Source: an uncultured Methylococcaceae bacterium (lineage in GTDB: Bacteria; Pseudomonadota; Gammaproteobacteria; Methylococcales; Methylomonadaceae). Taken from it: a stretch of DNA of 64,000 nt. This document shows, piece by piece, positions 56,950-64,000 of the stretch. The stretch lies in the NCBI GenBank assembly GCA_903945375.1, contig CAJAVP010000123.1:37521-101520 (forward strand). Reading direction: 5' to 3'. The first letter of the stretch is position 1; every line of letters begins with the position of its first letter. Below the pieces are notes generated by a model, which worked only from the letters and a program-made list of their open reading frames with translations, was not told where the DNA came from and did not search any database. A program made the translations under genes and the position numbers.

Positions 56950-57294
56950 CTATATTAAAAAATAATCCAGCTCTTTACCTTCGCTCAATTGATCAAGTAA
57001 CCATTGAGGTTTACGTCCGTGTCCTGGCCAAGTCTGTTTAGGATTTTGGGGATTACGGTATTTTGGTGCAGAGCGTTCAGGCTTTCCTTTTGCACCTATT
57101 TTTTTCTCTGATAATAACTCATCCAAGCTGAAACCCGTTTCAGCCGCCAGAGAGGTAATTTTATTAAGAAATTCTATCTTATTGGTTTCTTTTCTAATAT
57201 CAATGGCCTTACTGATATTAGATTGAAGATTAAGAAGCTCTTTTAAAGACAAGCTTGTGAGTTGTTCAACAGCTATATTGGCTAAATTATCCAT
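56950..57294 (-). CDS. H-NS-family nucleoid protein
   Basis: A 114-residue DNA-bridging/silencing protein. Residues 1-55 are a helical oligomerisation region; residues about 76-114 are the H-NS DNA-binding domain with PKYRNPQNPKQTW, then P-G-H-G-R-K-P-Q-W-L. The AT-hook-like loop, usually x-G-R-G-R, reads PGHGR, keeping one Arg. It is shorter than E. coli H-NS (137) and closer to the MvaT-independent H-NS types of other proteobacteria. It could silence the AT-rich islands in this genome; that is inference. Confidence 0.88.
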   Translation of the reverse strand: MDNLANIAVEQLTSLSLKELLNLQSNISKAIDIRKETNKIEFLNKITSLAAETGFSLDELLSEKKIGAKGKPERSAPKYRNPQNPKQTWPGHGRKPQWLLDQLSEGKELDYFLI

Positions 57295-58636
57295 TTATGA
57301 TAACTCCAGATAAAAAATAATAAAAAACGATATTAATACATTACTGTAAAAATTCCACACACTACTATCTCGATATTTTAGACTGCTAATTTAAAGCGCG
57401 ACACAGTTAAAGGTGAAGCCTCGTTGAGTGTCCCGTGTTAAATGTGAATTAAGAGCTAAACACGCAAATAAGTTCCAAAAGAACAGAGCCGCCGCAAGTT
57501 CATCCAAAGATATGCACCATTAAACCATTATACAGCTTGTTCTTCCTGAACAAGGATCAACAGCGGTGCAAAACATCCGCCACCTTATTCATGCGTTGAA
57601 TAAAAACCACATAACTGAGCAACTTCGGAAACCACGGCCGTTTATGCACCAACGTCCATTTAAGTTGGTAGCTTTAGACTTACATCGTATCAACATCTCG
57701 ATCAAAACTAGCCATACTTTGAAATATTAGGATTAGAATAAATTACAAAGTCCTACTTTAATGAATATCACATCAAGTAATATTTAAATTATACATAGCA
57801 TTTCAATAATATAAAAGCCCAATATAAACTCAATAGCCATAAATAACTTTTTTGTCCCCTATTTAAAACTATTGTCTGATAATTAAATTATTTTTATCGT
57901 ACGCTATTACATTGAGCGACTAACTGAGCACGGTTCAGGTTAGGTGACTTTTGAATGGTGACAATACCATAAAGCGAATACCTCTAAGATTTACGTCAGG
58001 GCTTGATTTTACAGGAATCCTGTCTTAACTGAGCAGCCTAATAATCACAGATATAAAAATGCACAAAGAAAAAACAGCGACTTATTCAAATAGAGCATTT
58101 AGATCACTTAATAGCCTATGATGCACCCATATTTCAAACCACGAGTTAAGATAGAAAAGACTTGTCAGAAAGTAAGAAAATATGGTAAGCGTACGCAAAA
58201 ATAAGACAATAGAATTTAGGTAGTCCCTGCAAATTAATGCAGATTTTAACGTGCTGAAATTTTTGGCATAGTGTGCTGATAAAAACTACACGGATAGCTC
58301 ATGACTCTGAAAATAGCCAAACGCGATAACACACTCAATATTTTTTGCCCTAGAATCACTTGCTTCTGCTTCCAAGAACAGAACAACATGATAACGAAGG
58401 AGGGTGTCTACGCGACCTAAGTGGACTGCCCCCGACAGATGCTTTGCTATAAGAAAGGCAATCACCGTTTTTCTCAAACGGGTTACAATGATTTGCTTGG
58501 CAAACATGGCTGCTTCAAAGAATATGAGCCGATGTGCTGGATAAAGAATCCAGAACCTATAAACTCTATTAAACGCATTCCAAAATTGATTTTTCTAATT
58601 TCATGCGTAATGCTTTATTATTGAGCGATACATAAA
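57295..58636. other. Gene-free, AT-rich decayed stretch
   Basis: About 1.3 kb with no convincing gene. It holds a transposase scar (57558-57667) and ends at an inverted-repeat element (58637-58803). The frames at 58286-58507 (minus) and 58421-58624 (plus) overlap each other and lack ribosome-binding sites. The sequence TGGACTGCCCCC near 58422 resembles the terminal repeat of some IS3-type elements, but no matching end was found. Confidence 0.45.
57558..57667 (-). pseudogene. Remnant of an IS982-like transposase
   Basis: One minus-strand frame reads QLKWTLVHKRPWFPKLLSY and continues FIQRMNKVADVLHRC to a TGA. The pattern F-P-x-L-[LV]-S-Y-x-x-F-[IV]-x-x-M is typical of the N-terminal part of IS982-family transposases. 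Upstream and downstream frames are stopped, so only a fragment remains. Confidence 0.35.
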
Positions 58637-58803
58637 AGCTCTATATGCGTTTTGAGGTCTTTTTATTTTTAATAAATATAACGCGGCAATCCCCTTGTAC
58701 CCCAGCGGGTATGCCGGAATCACAGGTATTTTGGACGTCGTCAAACTTATAACAGCTTGCCGTATATTTTTAGTAAAAAGCCCCTAAAACGCATATAGAG
58801 CCT
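58637..58803. repeat. MITE-like element with 29-bp imperfect inverted repeats
   Basis: The left arm begins AGCTCTATATGCGTTTTGAGG (58637) and continues with TCTTTTTA; the right arm at 58774-58803 is its near reverse complement (AGGCTCTATATGCGTTTTAGGGG, then CTTTTTA when read on the minus strand). About 110 bases of non-coding DNA lie between. There is no transposase inside. It ends about 20 bases before the start of the MFS/spermidine-synthase-like gene. Confidence 0.6.
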
Positions 58804-58821
58804 ACATAAATCATCTTTTTA

Positions 58822-61062
58822 ATGAGTTTAATCATCCCCATGAGTGCCCAATCCGATCGCCGTTTCTCACTAATTTTTTTATTTGCTAGCACCTTATTCG
58901 TCAGTGCATTACTGATGTTTATTTTACAACCGTTGTTTGGCAAGATTTTATTACCCTTATTAGGTGGCTCTCCAGCAGTTTGGAATACGTGCATGGTTTT
59001 TTACCAAAGCTTATTATTTTTAGGTTATTGGTATGCCCATAGCCTTACACAAGGCTTAGCGCAGCGTTGGCAAATTCCATTACACCTTAGCATTATCGTA
59101 CTCAGTTTTTTTGCTTTGCCTTTAGCCTTGCCAGAACAAACAACACCTCCTACGGATAGCAATCCGAGTTTATGGTTATTAGGAATGCTATCTCTTTCGA
59201 TTGGTTTACCCTTTTTTGTGTTATCAACCACATCACCATTATTGCAAAAATGGTTTGCTCAAATGGGTCATGCGACCAGCCACGACCCCTATTATCTTTA
59301 TGCCACCAGTAATACAGGCAGCTTGATTGCCTTATTAAGCTATCCTTTCATTTTAGAACCCACACTGGGCTTGGCCTTACAAAAGACCTATTGGAGTATC
59401 GGTTACGGTATACTCTGTGTGTTAATAGGTGTCTGCGCGTGGATGCTCTCAAAAAACCAACCCATTGATTATATAGAACAACAAAATAAAACACAGGTTG
59501 AAATACCCAGTGTTTATACACAACTCCATTGGCTCTTTCTGGCTTTTGTGCCCTCTAGCTTATTATTGGGTCTAACAAATTTTATTAGCACCGATATTGC
59601 CTCGGTGCCCTTGTTGTGGATTATTCCACTGACTGTTTATTTATTGTCATTCATTATCGTATTCTCTAAATGGAATTTACGACTGCATCCTCTCTTTATC
59701 CGTTTGCAAGCGTTTTTTCTCGTACCATTTATGATTTACGCCTTTATTAACCCAGCTGATTTACCTTACTGGGTTTACTTGATTTTGCATGTTATTGCTT
59801 TTTTCTTCGCAATTATGGTTTGTCATGGTGAGTTGGCAAAAAAACGCCCGCACACGCAGTATTTAACCCGTTTCTATTTAATCATGTCGTTTGCTGGGAT
59901 GTTGGGCGGCATGTTTAACACATTTCTCGCGCCCTTTATTTTTAATGGTATCTACGAGTACCCGTTGATGATTATTGCCGCCTTATTACTTCGTCCAAGC
60001 CCCTCTTTTACCTCACAAAAACACAGCCTACTGCTGTTAATCCCTTCCGCTGCACTCCTATTAATAGCGTTACTGCTCTATATTAGCGTCGATAATTTAC
60101 TGGATTATTTCGATACCATACTGCTTGGTTTGATGGCAGTAGCCGTAATCAATTTTGCCTTAAGATCAAAGCCTGCCGCGTACGCGAGTTTTGCCGGGGT
60201 TATTATTTTCCTAGCACTATCCGTACACAGCCTGTCATCGCACACACTTTATCAAGAGCGTACTTTTTTTGGAGTCTTAGCCGTACGCGAAAGTATTTTA
60301 AATAATGAGCAGAATCAGCCTGAAAGCTATCATGAATTATTTCATGGCACGACCAAACACGGCGCTCAGCGTCTAAGTGCCTCATTGAGCACAACGCCAT
60401 TGACGTATTACAGCCAACCCGGGCCTATGGGTCAGTTATTTTCAGAATTTGCTCAGTATAATCAAGATTGGACGATAGGGGTCGTGGGTTTAGGTGCGGG
60501 GGCACTGGCCTGTTACAGTCAACCTAAGCAACATTGGCACTTTTATGAAATAGACCCTCTAGTCGTTGATATCGCCAATAATCCTAGTTATTTCAGTTAC
60601 ATGAGCCAATGTGCTCAGCACTCAAACATGACTATTGCCGACGCTCGTTTATCTTTGACAAAAGAGCCTGACCATAGCTTTGATTTATTACTCATGGATG
60701 CTTTTAGCTCAGATGCAGTACCCACGCATTTATTGACTGAAGAAGCCATCAAACTGTATTTCAGCAAACTTAAAGCGCATGGCATTTTAGCTTTCCACAT
60801 TACCAATCGGCATCTGGCATTAAAAAAAGTCCTGTCAATTCATGCTGAACATCTGCATTTAGCCGCATTAATCCAAGAGTTTGTCCCTGAACAAGAAAGA
60901 CCACTCGTTGTTGCAACCGACTGGGTAGTTATGGCTAACCAACCAGAAACATTAGAGCTTTTAAAAAACAGCCGGTTAGGTAACTGGCAAAAAATGCCCC
61001 TGTATTTTGATATGAAACCTTGGACGGATGATTTCACTAATATTGTCAGCCTTTGGAAATAA
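58822..61062 (+). CDS. Fused MFS-like / spermidine-synthase-like protein
   Basis: A 746-residue protein. Residues about 15-465 hold some 12-14 membrane helices; residues about 540-720 are a class I methyltransferase-fold domain like spermidine synthase (IGVVGLGAGALACY, FYEIDPLVVDIA, DLLLMDAFSSDAVP). The D-A-F-S-S-D replaces the canonical DSTDP of true spermidine synthases, so aminopropyl transfer is uncertain. The N-terminal ATG at 58822 and a second at 58840 both lack a good ribosome-binding site. A weak hairpin (61080-61124) follows the stop. Confidence 0.85.
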   Translation: MSLIIPMSAQSDRRFSLIFLFASTLFVSALLMFILQPLFGKILLPLLGGSPAVWNTCMVFYQSLLFLGYWYAHSLTQGLAQRWQIPLHLSIIVLSFFALPLALPEQTTPPTDSNPSLWLLGMLSLSIGLPFFVLSTTSPLLQKWFAQMGHATSHDPYYLYATSNTGSLIALLSYPFILEPTLGLALQKTYWSIGYGILCVLIGVCAWMLSKNQPIDYIEQQNKTQVEIPSVYTQLHWLFLAFVPSSLLLGLTNFISTDIASVPLLWIIPLTVYLLSFIIVFSKWNLRLHPLFIRLQAFFLVPFMIYAFINPADLPYWVYLILHVIAFFFAIMVCHGELAKKRPHTQYLTRFYLIMSFAGMLGGMFNTFLAPFIFNGIYEYPLMIIAALLLRPSPSFTSQKHSLLLLIPSAALLLIALLLYISVDNLLDYFDTILLGLMAVAVINFALRSKPAAYASFAGVIIFLALSVHSLSSHTLYQERTFFGVLAVRESILNNEQNQPESYHELFHGTTKHGAQRLSASLSTTPLTYYSQPGPMGQLFSEFAQYNQDWTIGVVGLGAGALACYSQPKQHWHFYEIDPLVVDIANNPSYFSYMSQCAQHSNMTIADARLSLTKEPDHSFDLLLMDAFSSDAVPTHLLTEEAIKLYFSKLKAHGILAFHITNRHLALKKVLSIHAEHLHLAALIQEFVPEQERPLVVATDWVVMANQPETLELLKNSRLGNWQKMPLYFDMKPWTDDFTNIVSLWK

Positions 61063-61417
61063 TAGTGCTGTCATTATGCGACTCAGCTAACCAGTTAACA
61101 TCCGAAGTGAGTGTTGGCTGAGTCGGAGTTGTTTTAGATTCTTCATCGTTAAATCATCACTACGATTTGATTGATGGCAATCATCTGAAACGGTGTCTTT
61201 ATCAATCTTCTCGTATCTTTAGACTGATTTTAAAAATCACTGAATTTTCAATGGCTATCATAAGGATTAATCTCTATAATGAACCGAGAATCAGATTTTA
61301 CGTATCACCCGTAGTCGCTATTTGCACTGCATTCTAACTTCATATACCCGCACTCGGGTATATCTCACACCGGCGCAGTCCGGTCAACCCATACCCCCTC
61401 AATTTAGGATATGTCAT
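61063..61417 (+). promoter_or_regulatory. Upstream region of the RRM gene with a 5'-leader hairpin
   Basis: The region contains an imperfect stem (61080-61124, GACTCAGC...GCTGAGTC), probably the terminator of the preceding gene, and a perfect palindrome ATATACCCG-CACT-CGGGTATAT (61342-61363) about 55 bases before the RRM start. The second hairpin would lie in the leader of the RRM mRNA and might regulate its translation. No other gene is seen. Confidence 0.4.
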
Positions 61418-61684
61418 TTGAAAAGAATTTTTGTAGGAAACTTACCCAGTGATGCCACCGAGACCTCTGTCAATGAGCTATTTTCTGAATACGGCAAAGT
61501 CCGTTCAATCGAAATAGTTGTTGATCTTTTTAGCGGAAAATGTCGAGGTTTCGGATTTATTGCGATGGAAGGTCATGAGGCGAGAGCCGCTATTGCTGGC
61601 TTAGATGGTAATCTCTATTGCGGCAAACCATTAAAAGTTAAATTTGAAGAACCTTCTTCAGGCAAACATGGCAGACGCCATTGA
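61418..61684 (+). CDS. Small RRM-domain RNA-binding protein
   Basis: An 88-residue single-RRM protein. RNP2 is RIFVGNL at the very start, RNP1 is KCRGFGFI, and a short basic tail (GKHGRRH) follows. Such proteins occur in cyanobacteria and many proteobacteria and bind single-stranded RNA, often under cold stress. The start is TTG at 61418 with AGGAT nine bases upstream; the longer frame from 61322 adds 32 non-conserved residues and is rejected. Confidence 0.85.
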   Translation: MKRIFVGNLPSDATETSVNELFSEYGKVRSIEIVVDLFSGKCRGFGFIAMEGHEARAAIAGLDGNLYCGKPLKVKFEEPSSGKHGRRH

Positions 61685-61737
61685 GTTTAAACACCGTCGA
61701 GTTATCTTAATTTCTCTTAATTAGCAAAGACGAATCA

Positions 61738-61775
61738 CCCATCTCCTGATTTAAAATCGGAGATGGGGGTCTTTT
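61738..61775 (+). terminator. Rho-independent terminator after the RRM gene
   Basis: CCCATCTCC and GGAGATGGG form a 9-bp stem (with inner GATTT/AAATC pairing), followed by GGTCTTTT. It lies between the RRM gene and the convergent TM2 gene. Confidence 0.75.
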
Positions 61776-61783
61776 AAAAATCG

Positions 61784-62197
61784 TTATTTTAGCGGCCGTC
61801 CTTTTCCGTCTGTATTAATATGTCCAGCAAAAATTAAAGCGCCTTCAATAACGCCCCAAAGCGCACCATAACCAACGGTTAAAGCAGTTACTGCAATTTG
61901 TGCCAAACCCAATTTATAGTAACCCAAATAAAACCTATGCACTCCGACAAAACCAAATAATAACGCCAACACAGCAGCAATATATTTATATTTGACCGCT
62001 TTAGGCTTTTCTAAGTAAGCACCAACCAGATCAATTTGCTTTGCATCTAAACCCTCTTGCTCAAACTTAACATCATCACCGGGCTCTGGGGGAACTTGTG
62101 CTACCCAATCATTCAGATGAAATGCCAAATAGCGTTCTTCGTATTTAATCACCCCAGTTTGCGTATCTGGATCAAAACTTTCAATGTGTCCTATCAT
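61784..62197 (-). CDS. TM2-domain membrane protein with cold-shock-like N-terminus
   Basis: A 137-residue protein. Residues 1-62 (MIGHIESFDPDTQTGVIKYEERYLAFHLNDW) resemble an OB/cold-shock-type beta barrel; residues about 72-125 are a TM2 domain with two helices and the family motif GFVGVHRFYLGYYKLGL. Function is unknown; TM2 proteins are small two-helix membrane proteins. It starts with ATG after AGAGAG. Confidence 0.8.
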   Translation of the reverse strand: MIGHIESFDPDTQTGVIKYEERYLAFHLNDWVAQVPPEPGDDVKFEQEGLDAKQIDLVGAYLEKPKAVKYKYIAAVLALLFGFVGVHRFYLGYYKLGLAQIAVTALTVGYGALWGVIEGALIFAGHINTDGKGRPLK

Positions 62198-62265
62198 TTG
62201 CTCTCTACCTTTTTATAGAATGTTATTATTAGCAAGGTAATATCGATTAATTTTTACTTAATATC

Positions 62266-62706
62266 TTAATTTGGTAGTCGCACAGCAAGAATATCGCAAG
62301 GTGCGTGGTGTAATACGGCATTAGCCGTAGATCCCAATAACAAAGCCAAGCCATGTCGACCATGCGAACCAATGACGATTAAATCAACTTGATTTTGTCT
62401 TGCAACTTTAATAATTTCTATTTTTGGACTACCGATTTCCAACCAACGACTGTCTTCATTAACGTCAAATCTATCTGCTAAAACAGCCAAACGATTCTTA
62501 GCGCTCGCCATCAATTCGGCCGTTAAATCTAAATTATAGGGTATATCCATACCATAACCGGCATCAACAATGGGTAAACTATCGACGACATGCACAATGC
62601 TTAATCGAGCTTGGCATTTGTCCGCTAAATCTTTTGCTCTTTCCGCCACAACAACATCTTGTTCAAAAAAATCTACCGCCAATAAAATATGTTTATAGCT
62701 TTCCAT
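62266..62706 (-). CDS. Universal stress protein (UspA family)
   Basis: A 146-residue cytosolic protein with an alpha/beta HUP fold: ILLAVDFFEQD at the start and the ATP-binding motif IVIGSHGRHGLALLLGSTANAVLHHAPCDILAVR at the end (G-x2-G-x9-G-S/T). ATP-binding Usp family. AGGAG precedes the ATG by about eight bases. Monocistronic. Confidence 0.93.
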   Translation of the reverse strand: MESYKHILLAVDFFEQDVVVAERAKDLADKCQARLSIVHVVDSLPIVDAGYGMDIPYNLDLTAELMASAKNRLAVLADRFDVNEDSRWLEIGSPKIEIIKVARQNQVDLIVIGSHGRHGLALLLGSTANAVLHHAPCDILAVRLPN

Positions 62707-62844
62707 AAAATCTCCTATGATTAATTTTAGGGCATTATAATCTTAAACAGATGAATGTGGAGTTAAAAAAACACGTTTCTAAGCACCTAAACAGCACACC
62801 AAATCAATATCATTAGCTCAGTTTGTAACCGATTAACCTGTTAA

Positions 62845-63057
62845 AAAGCGTGCAAAACTTTCCAAGATCCTGGGGAAAGAGCGTTGAAAAGTTTTCCCGG
62901 GTACGTTGATGGGCTCGTTTCGGTTAATGTTGATAAAATGCTTGCTGATGGGGTTTCTCCTTTTCCGTTATGGATAATCTTACGCTATTTTATTTCAATA
63001 AATCGTGGAGCGCTGAAAGACCGACATACTCCTAGGGATGAATTACATGAGCGGTAA
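62845..63057 (+). pseudogene. Possible antitoxin remnant upstream of broken vapC
   Basis: A frame open for 70 codons ends TAA at 63055-63057, with an in-frame ATG at 62938. Its last residues, NRGALKDRHTPRDELHER, look like the C-terminus of a VapB-type antitoxin. Its stop overlaps the ATG at 63047 of the toxin gene by 11 bases, a normal VapBC arrangement. The N-terminal part is not recognisable as a DNA-binding domain, so it is probably degenerate. Confidence 0.35.
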
Positions 63058-63455
63058 GGATTTATTGACACCAATATTTTTGTTTACGCCAAGTTAATTA
63101 ATGCTCAAGAACAAGCAAAATACCAACAGGCGAAAGCCTTTTTTCAATCCCAACAACTGAGTGTGGTTATTAGCGCCCAAGTGCTAAATGAATTCGCGAA
63201 TGTCCTAATCAAGCACCGTGTTGCTGATATTGATATTCAGCTTGTCATTGATGCCATTGCAGAAAATAGTCTGGTTGCGCCTGTTTCCTTCCATACTGTT
63301 CAAGACGCGCTGAGAATTAAAAGCCGCTGGCAATTTTCCTATCGGGATAGTTTGATTATCGCTTCTGCATTAGAAAATGGTTGTACGATTTTATTCACCG
63401 AAGATTTACAGCATAATCAAGTGATTGATGGCTAGGTAAAAAATCCATTTTTCTA
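63047..63455 (+). pseudogene. Broken VapC-type PIN-domain toxin
   Basis: The PIN domain is complete in one frame from TTT-ATT-GAC at 63061 (FIDTNIFVYA) through LNEFANVL, SYRDSLIIASALENGC and FTEDLQHNQVIDG, with the conserved acidic residues. However, the natural start ATG 63047 (M-S-G-K-D) is in another frame: one base is missing just before the ATT. At the other end a TAG at 63433 interrupts VIDG, yet VKNPFF, the usual family tail, follows in frame. Two lesions make loss of function likely. Confidence 0.6.
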
Positions 63456-63536
63456 GGTTTGGTTATTCCCTAAAATCATCATTCCAGCACTTGACAATAC
63501 CCAATACATTAGCAAGTTCAAGATAGGAGTTATTGC

Positions 63537-63764
63537 ATGAACTTAATTGCCGCCGACGACCATTCGGAAATTCGCCTGAAAAAATCATTGGAAGCGGCGT
63601 TGGGCATCCAATACATCACCAAGCTGTCGGAAGATGTTTTGTATATCAAGGCCGAAGAGCGCAAGGGCTTTGTGCAAATTCCTGATGAAGATTTGGGGTT
63701 TAAGGAGAAGCGCATACGCGATATTGAGTTGGATGTGGAAAAGCTTTATGCAATCCCCGAATGA
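63537..63764 (+). CDS. Small acidic hypothetical protein
   Basis: A 75-residue, strongly charged protein (many Glu, Lys, Asp) of unknown family; helical N-terminal half (EIRLKKSLEAALGIQYI). AGGAG lies about 7 bases before the ATG. It overlaps the next small ORF by 17 bases. Location next to a VapBC remnant and a transposase suggests an accessory locus; no function is assigned. Confidence 0.6.
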   Translation: MNLIAADDHSEIRLKKSLEAALGIQYITKLSEDVLYIKAEERKGFVQIPDEDLGFKEKRIRDIELDVEKLYAIPE

Positions 63765-63906
63765 CTATCAGCAAAAGTTTTTCAATTTTCAGGAGTTGTT
63801 GGAGTTTGCCTATATTTTTCAATGTGAAGGCGTTGCTGCGGGTTCGATTCAGGATATTCTGAGTGCGTGTTTCAAAAGTATCAAAAATAGCTATGAGTTA
63901 GAATAG
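63748..63906 (+). CDS. Small hypothetical protein overlapping the previous gene
   Basis: A 52-residue frame (MQSPNDYQQKFFNFQELLE at the start) that begins 17 bases before the end of the previous gene. I chose ATG 63748; the longer frame back to 63634 lies over the preceding gene and is rejected. An alternative is that only one of the two is real. No family is recognised. Confidence 0.4.
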   Translation: MQSPNDYQQKFFNFQELLEFAYIFQCEGVAAGSIQDILSACFKSIKNSYELE

Positions 63907-63920
63907 TGAATATTTAGCCC

Positions 63921-64000
63921 ATGAGCAGAAAGACGCGTAAATCAAAAGTTAAACGTTACCCGACCGACCTGAACGATAAAAAATGGGACATCATTAACCC
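63921..64000 (+). CDS. IS5-family transposase, 5' end cut by window edge
   Basis: From ATG 63921 the first 26 residues read MSRKTRKSKVKRYPTDLND and continue KKWDIIN. The YPTDL-x-D-x-x-W pattern is the N-terminal hallmark of IS5-type (IS427/IS1031-like) DDE transposases. Only the start is in the window, so completeness and the element's ends cannot be judged. Confidence 0.75.
   Translation, partial: MSRKTRKSKVKRYPTDLNDKKWDIIN

Noticed and set aside
58286..58624. Overlapping frames on both strands in the decayed region
   Set aside because: They overlap each other, have no ribosome-binding site and no recognisable motif.
63634..63747. Upstream extension of the 52-residue ORF
   Set aside because: It runs in another frame over the 75-residue gene, which has a better ribosome-binding site.

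Overview
The window reads as chromosome of a type I (RuMP-cycle) methylotrophic gammaproteobacterium, most likely Methylococcales. The reasons are a linked set of ribulose monophosphate genes (hexulose-phosphate synthase, hexuloisomerase, transketolase, transaldolase, class II aldolase) together with gammaproteobacterial LPS heptose genes, rapA, slyX, radC and ccm genes. Base composition is moderate to low in GC, with an AT-richer island at about 9.4-13.7 kb. The taxonomic placement is inference from gene content. No rRNA, tRNA or CRISPR was recognised.

Layout. 0-9.4 kb: ilvE, then LPS inner-core genes waaF-waaC on the plus strand; on the minus strand msbA-gmhA-hldE-hldD, a hemerythrin and a small M41-like metalloprotease homologue. 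9.4-13.7 kb: an AT-rich LPS glycosylation block (methyltransferase, two tandem duplicate GT2 enzymes, a GT9 enzyme). 13.9-20.3 kb: an RTX serralysin-like protease, beta carbonic anhydrase, a taurine/nitrate-type ABC importer, a secreted three-repeat peptide and an aguB-like amidase. 20.4-27.7 kb: the RuMP gene string hps-phi-tkt-[two repeat proteins]-tal-fba. 28-38.4 kb: housekeeping genes (HAD phosphatase, CPBP protease, response regulator, trpS, DUF523/DUF1722 protein, slyX, ccmGHI), a 1.5-kb stretch of REP-like palindromes plus a broken gene, then radC. 38.4-41.9 kb: a probable copper/oxygen redox cluster (Tat-exported superoxide-reductase-like protein, membrane proteins, a membrane-anchored type 1 cupredoxin and a protein predicted to start with His after signal cleavage). 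42-56.6 kb: pgi, miaA, FlhB-tail and FliK-like pair, a large RTX protein, rapA, an ABC-2 exporter, ppx and a conserved hypothetical. 57-64 kb: an H-NS-like protein, a decayed 1.5-kb stretch with a transposase scar and a MITE-like inverted repeat, a fused MFS/spermidine-synthase-like protein, an RRM protein, a TM2 protein, a Usp, a broken VapBC remnant, two small overlapping ORFs and the start of an IS5-type transposase cut by the window edge.

The most unusual feature is inside the RuMP string. Between tkt and tal lie two adjacent genes for membrane-anchored proteins built of short repeats of the form [TS]-G-V-x-[KR]-Y-[LIM]-x-x-Q: 4 copies in one and 11 in the other. The first also carries two periplasmic K-Y-P-A-A-x-F-x-P-x-V-[VI]-Y repeats, and that same motif forms nearly all of a separate small secreted protein about 4 kb away. 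I do not recognise either repeat. Their position suggests a role tied to formaldehyde assimilation, for example scaffolding or tethering enzymes at a membrane, but that is inference only.
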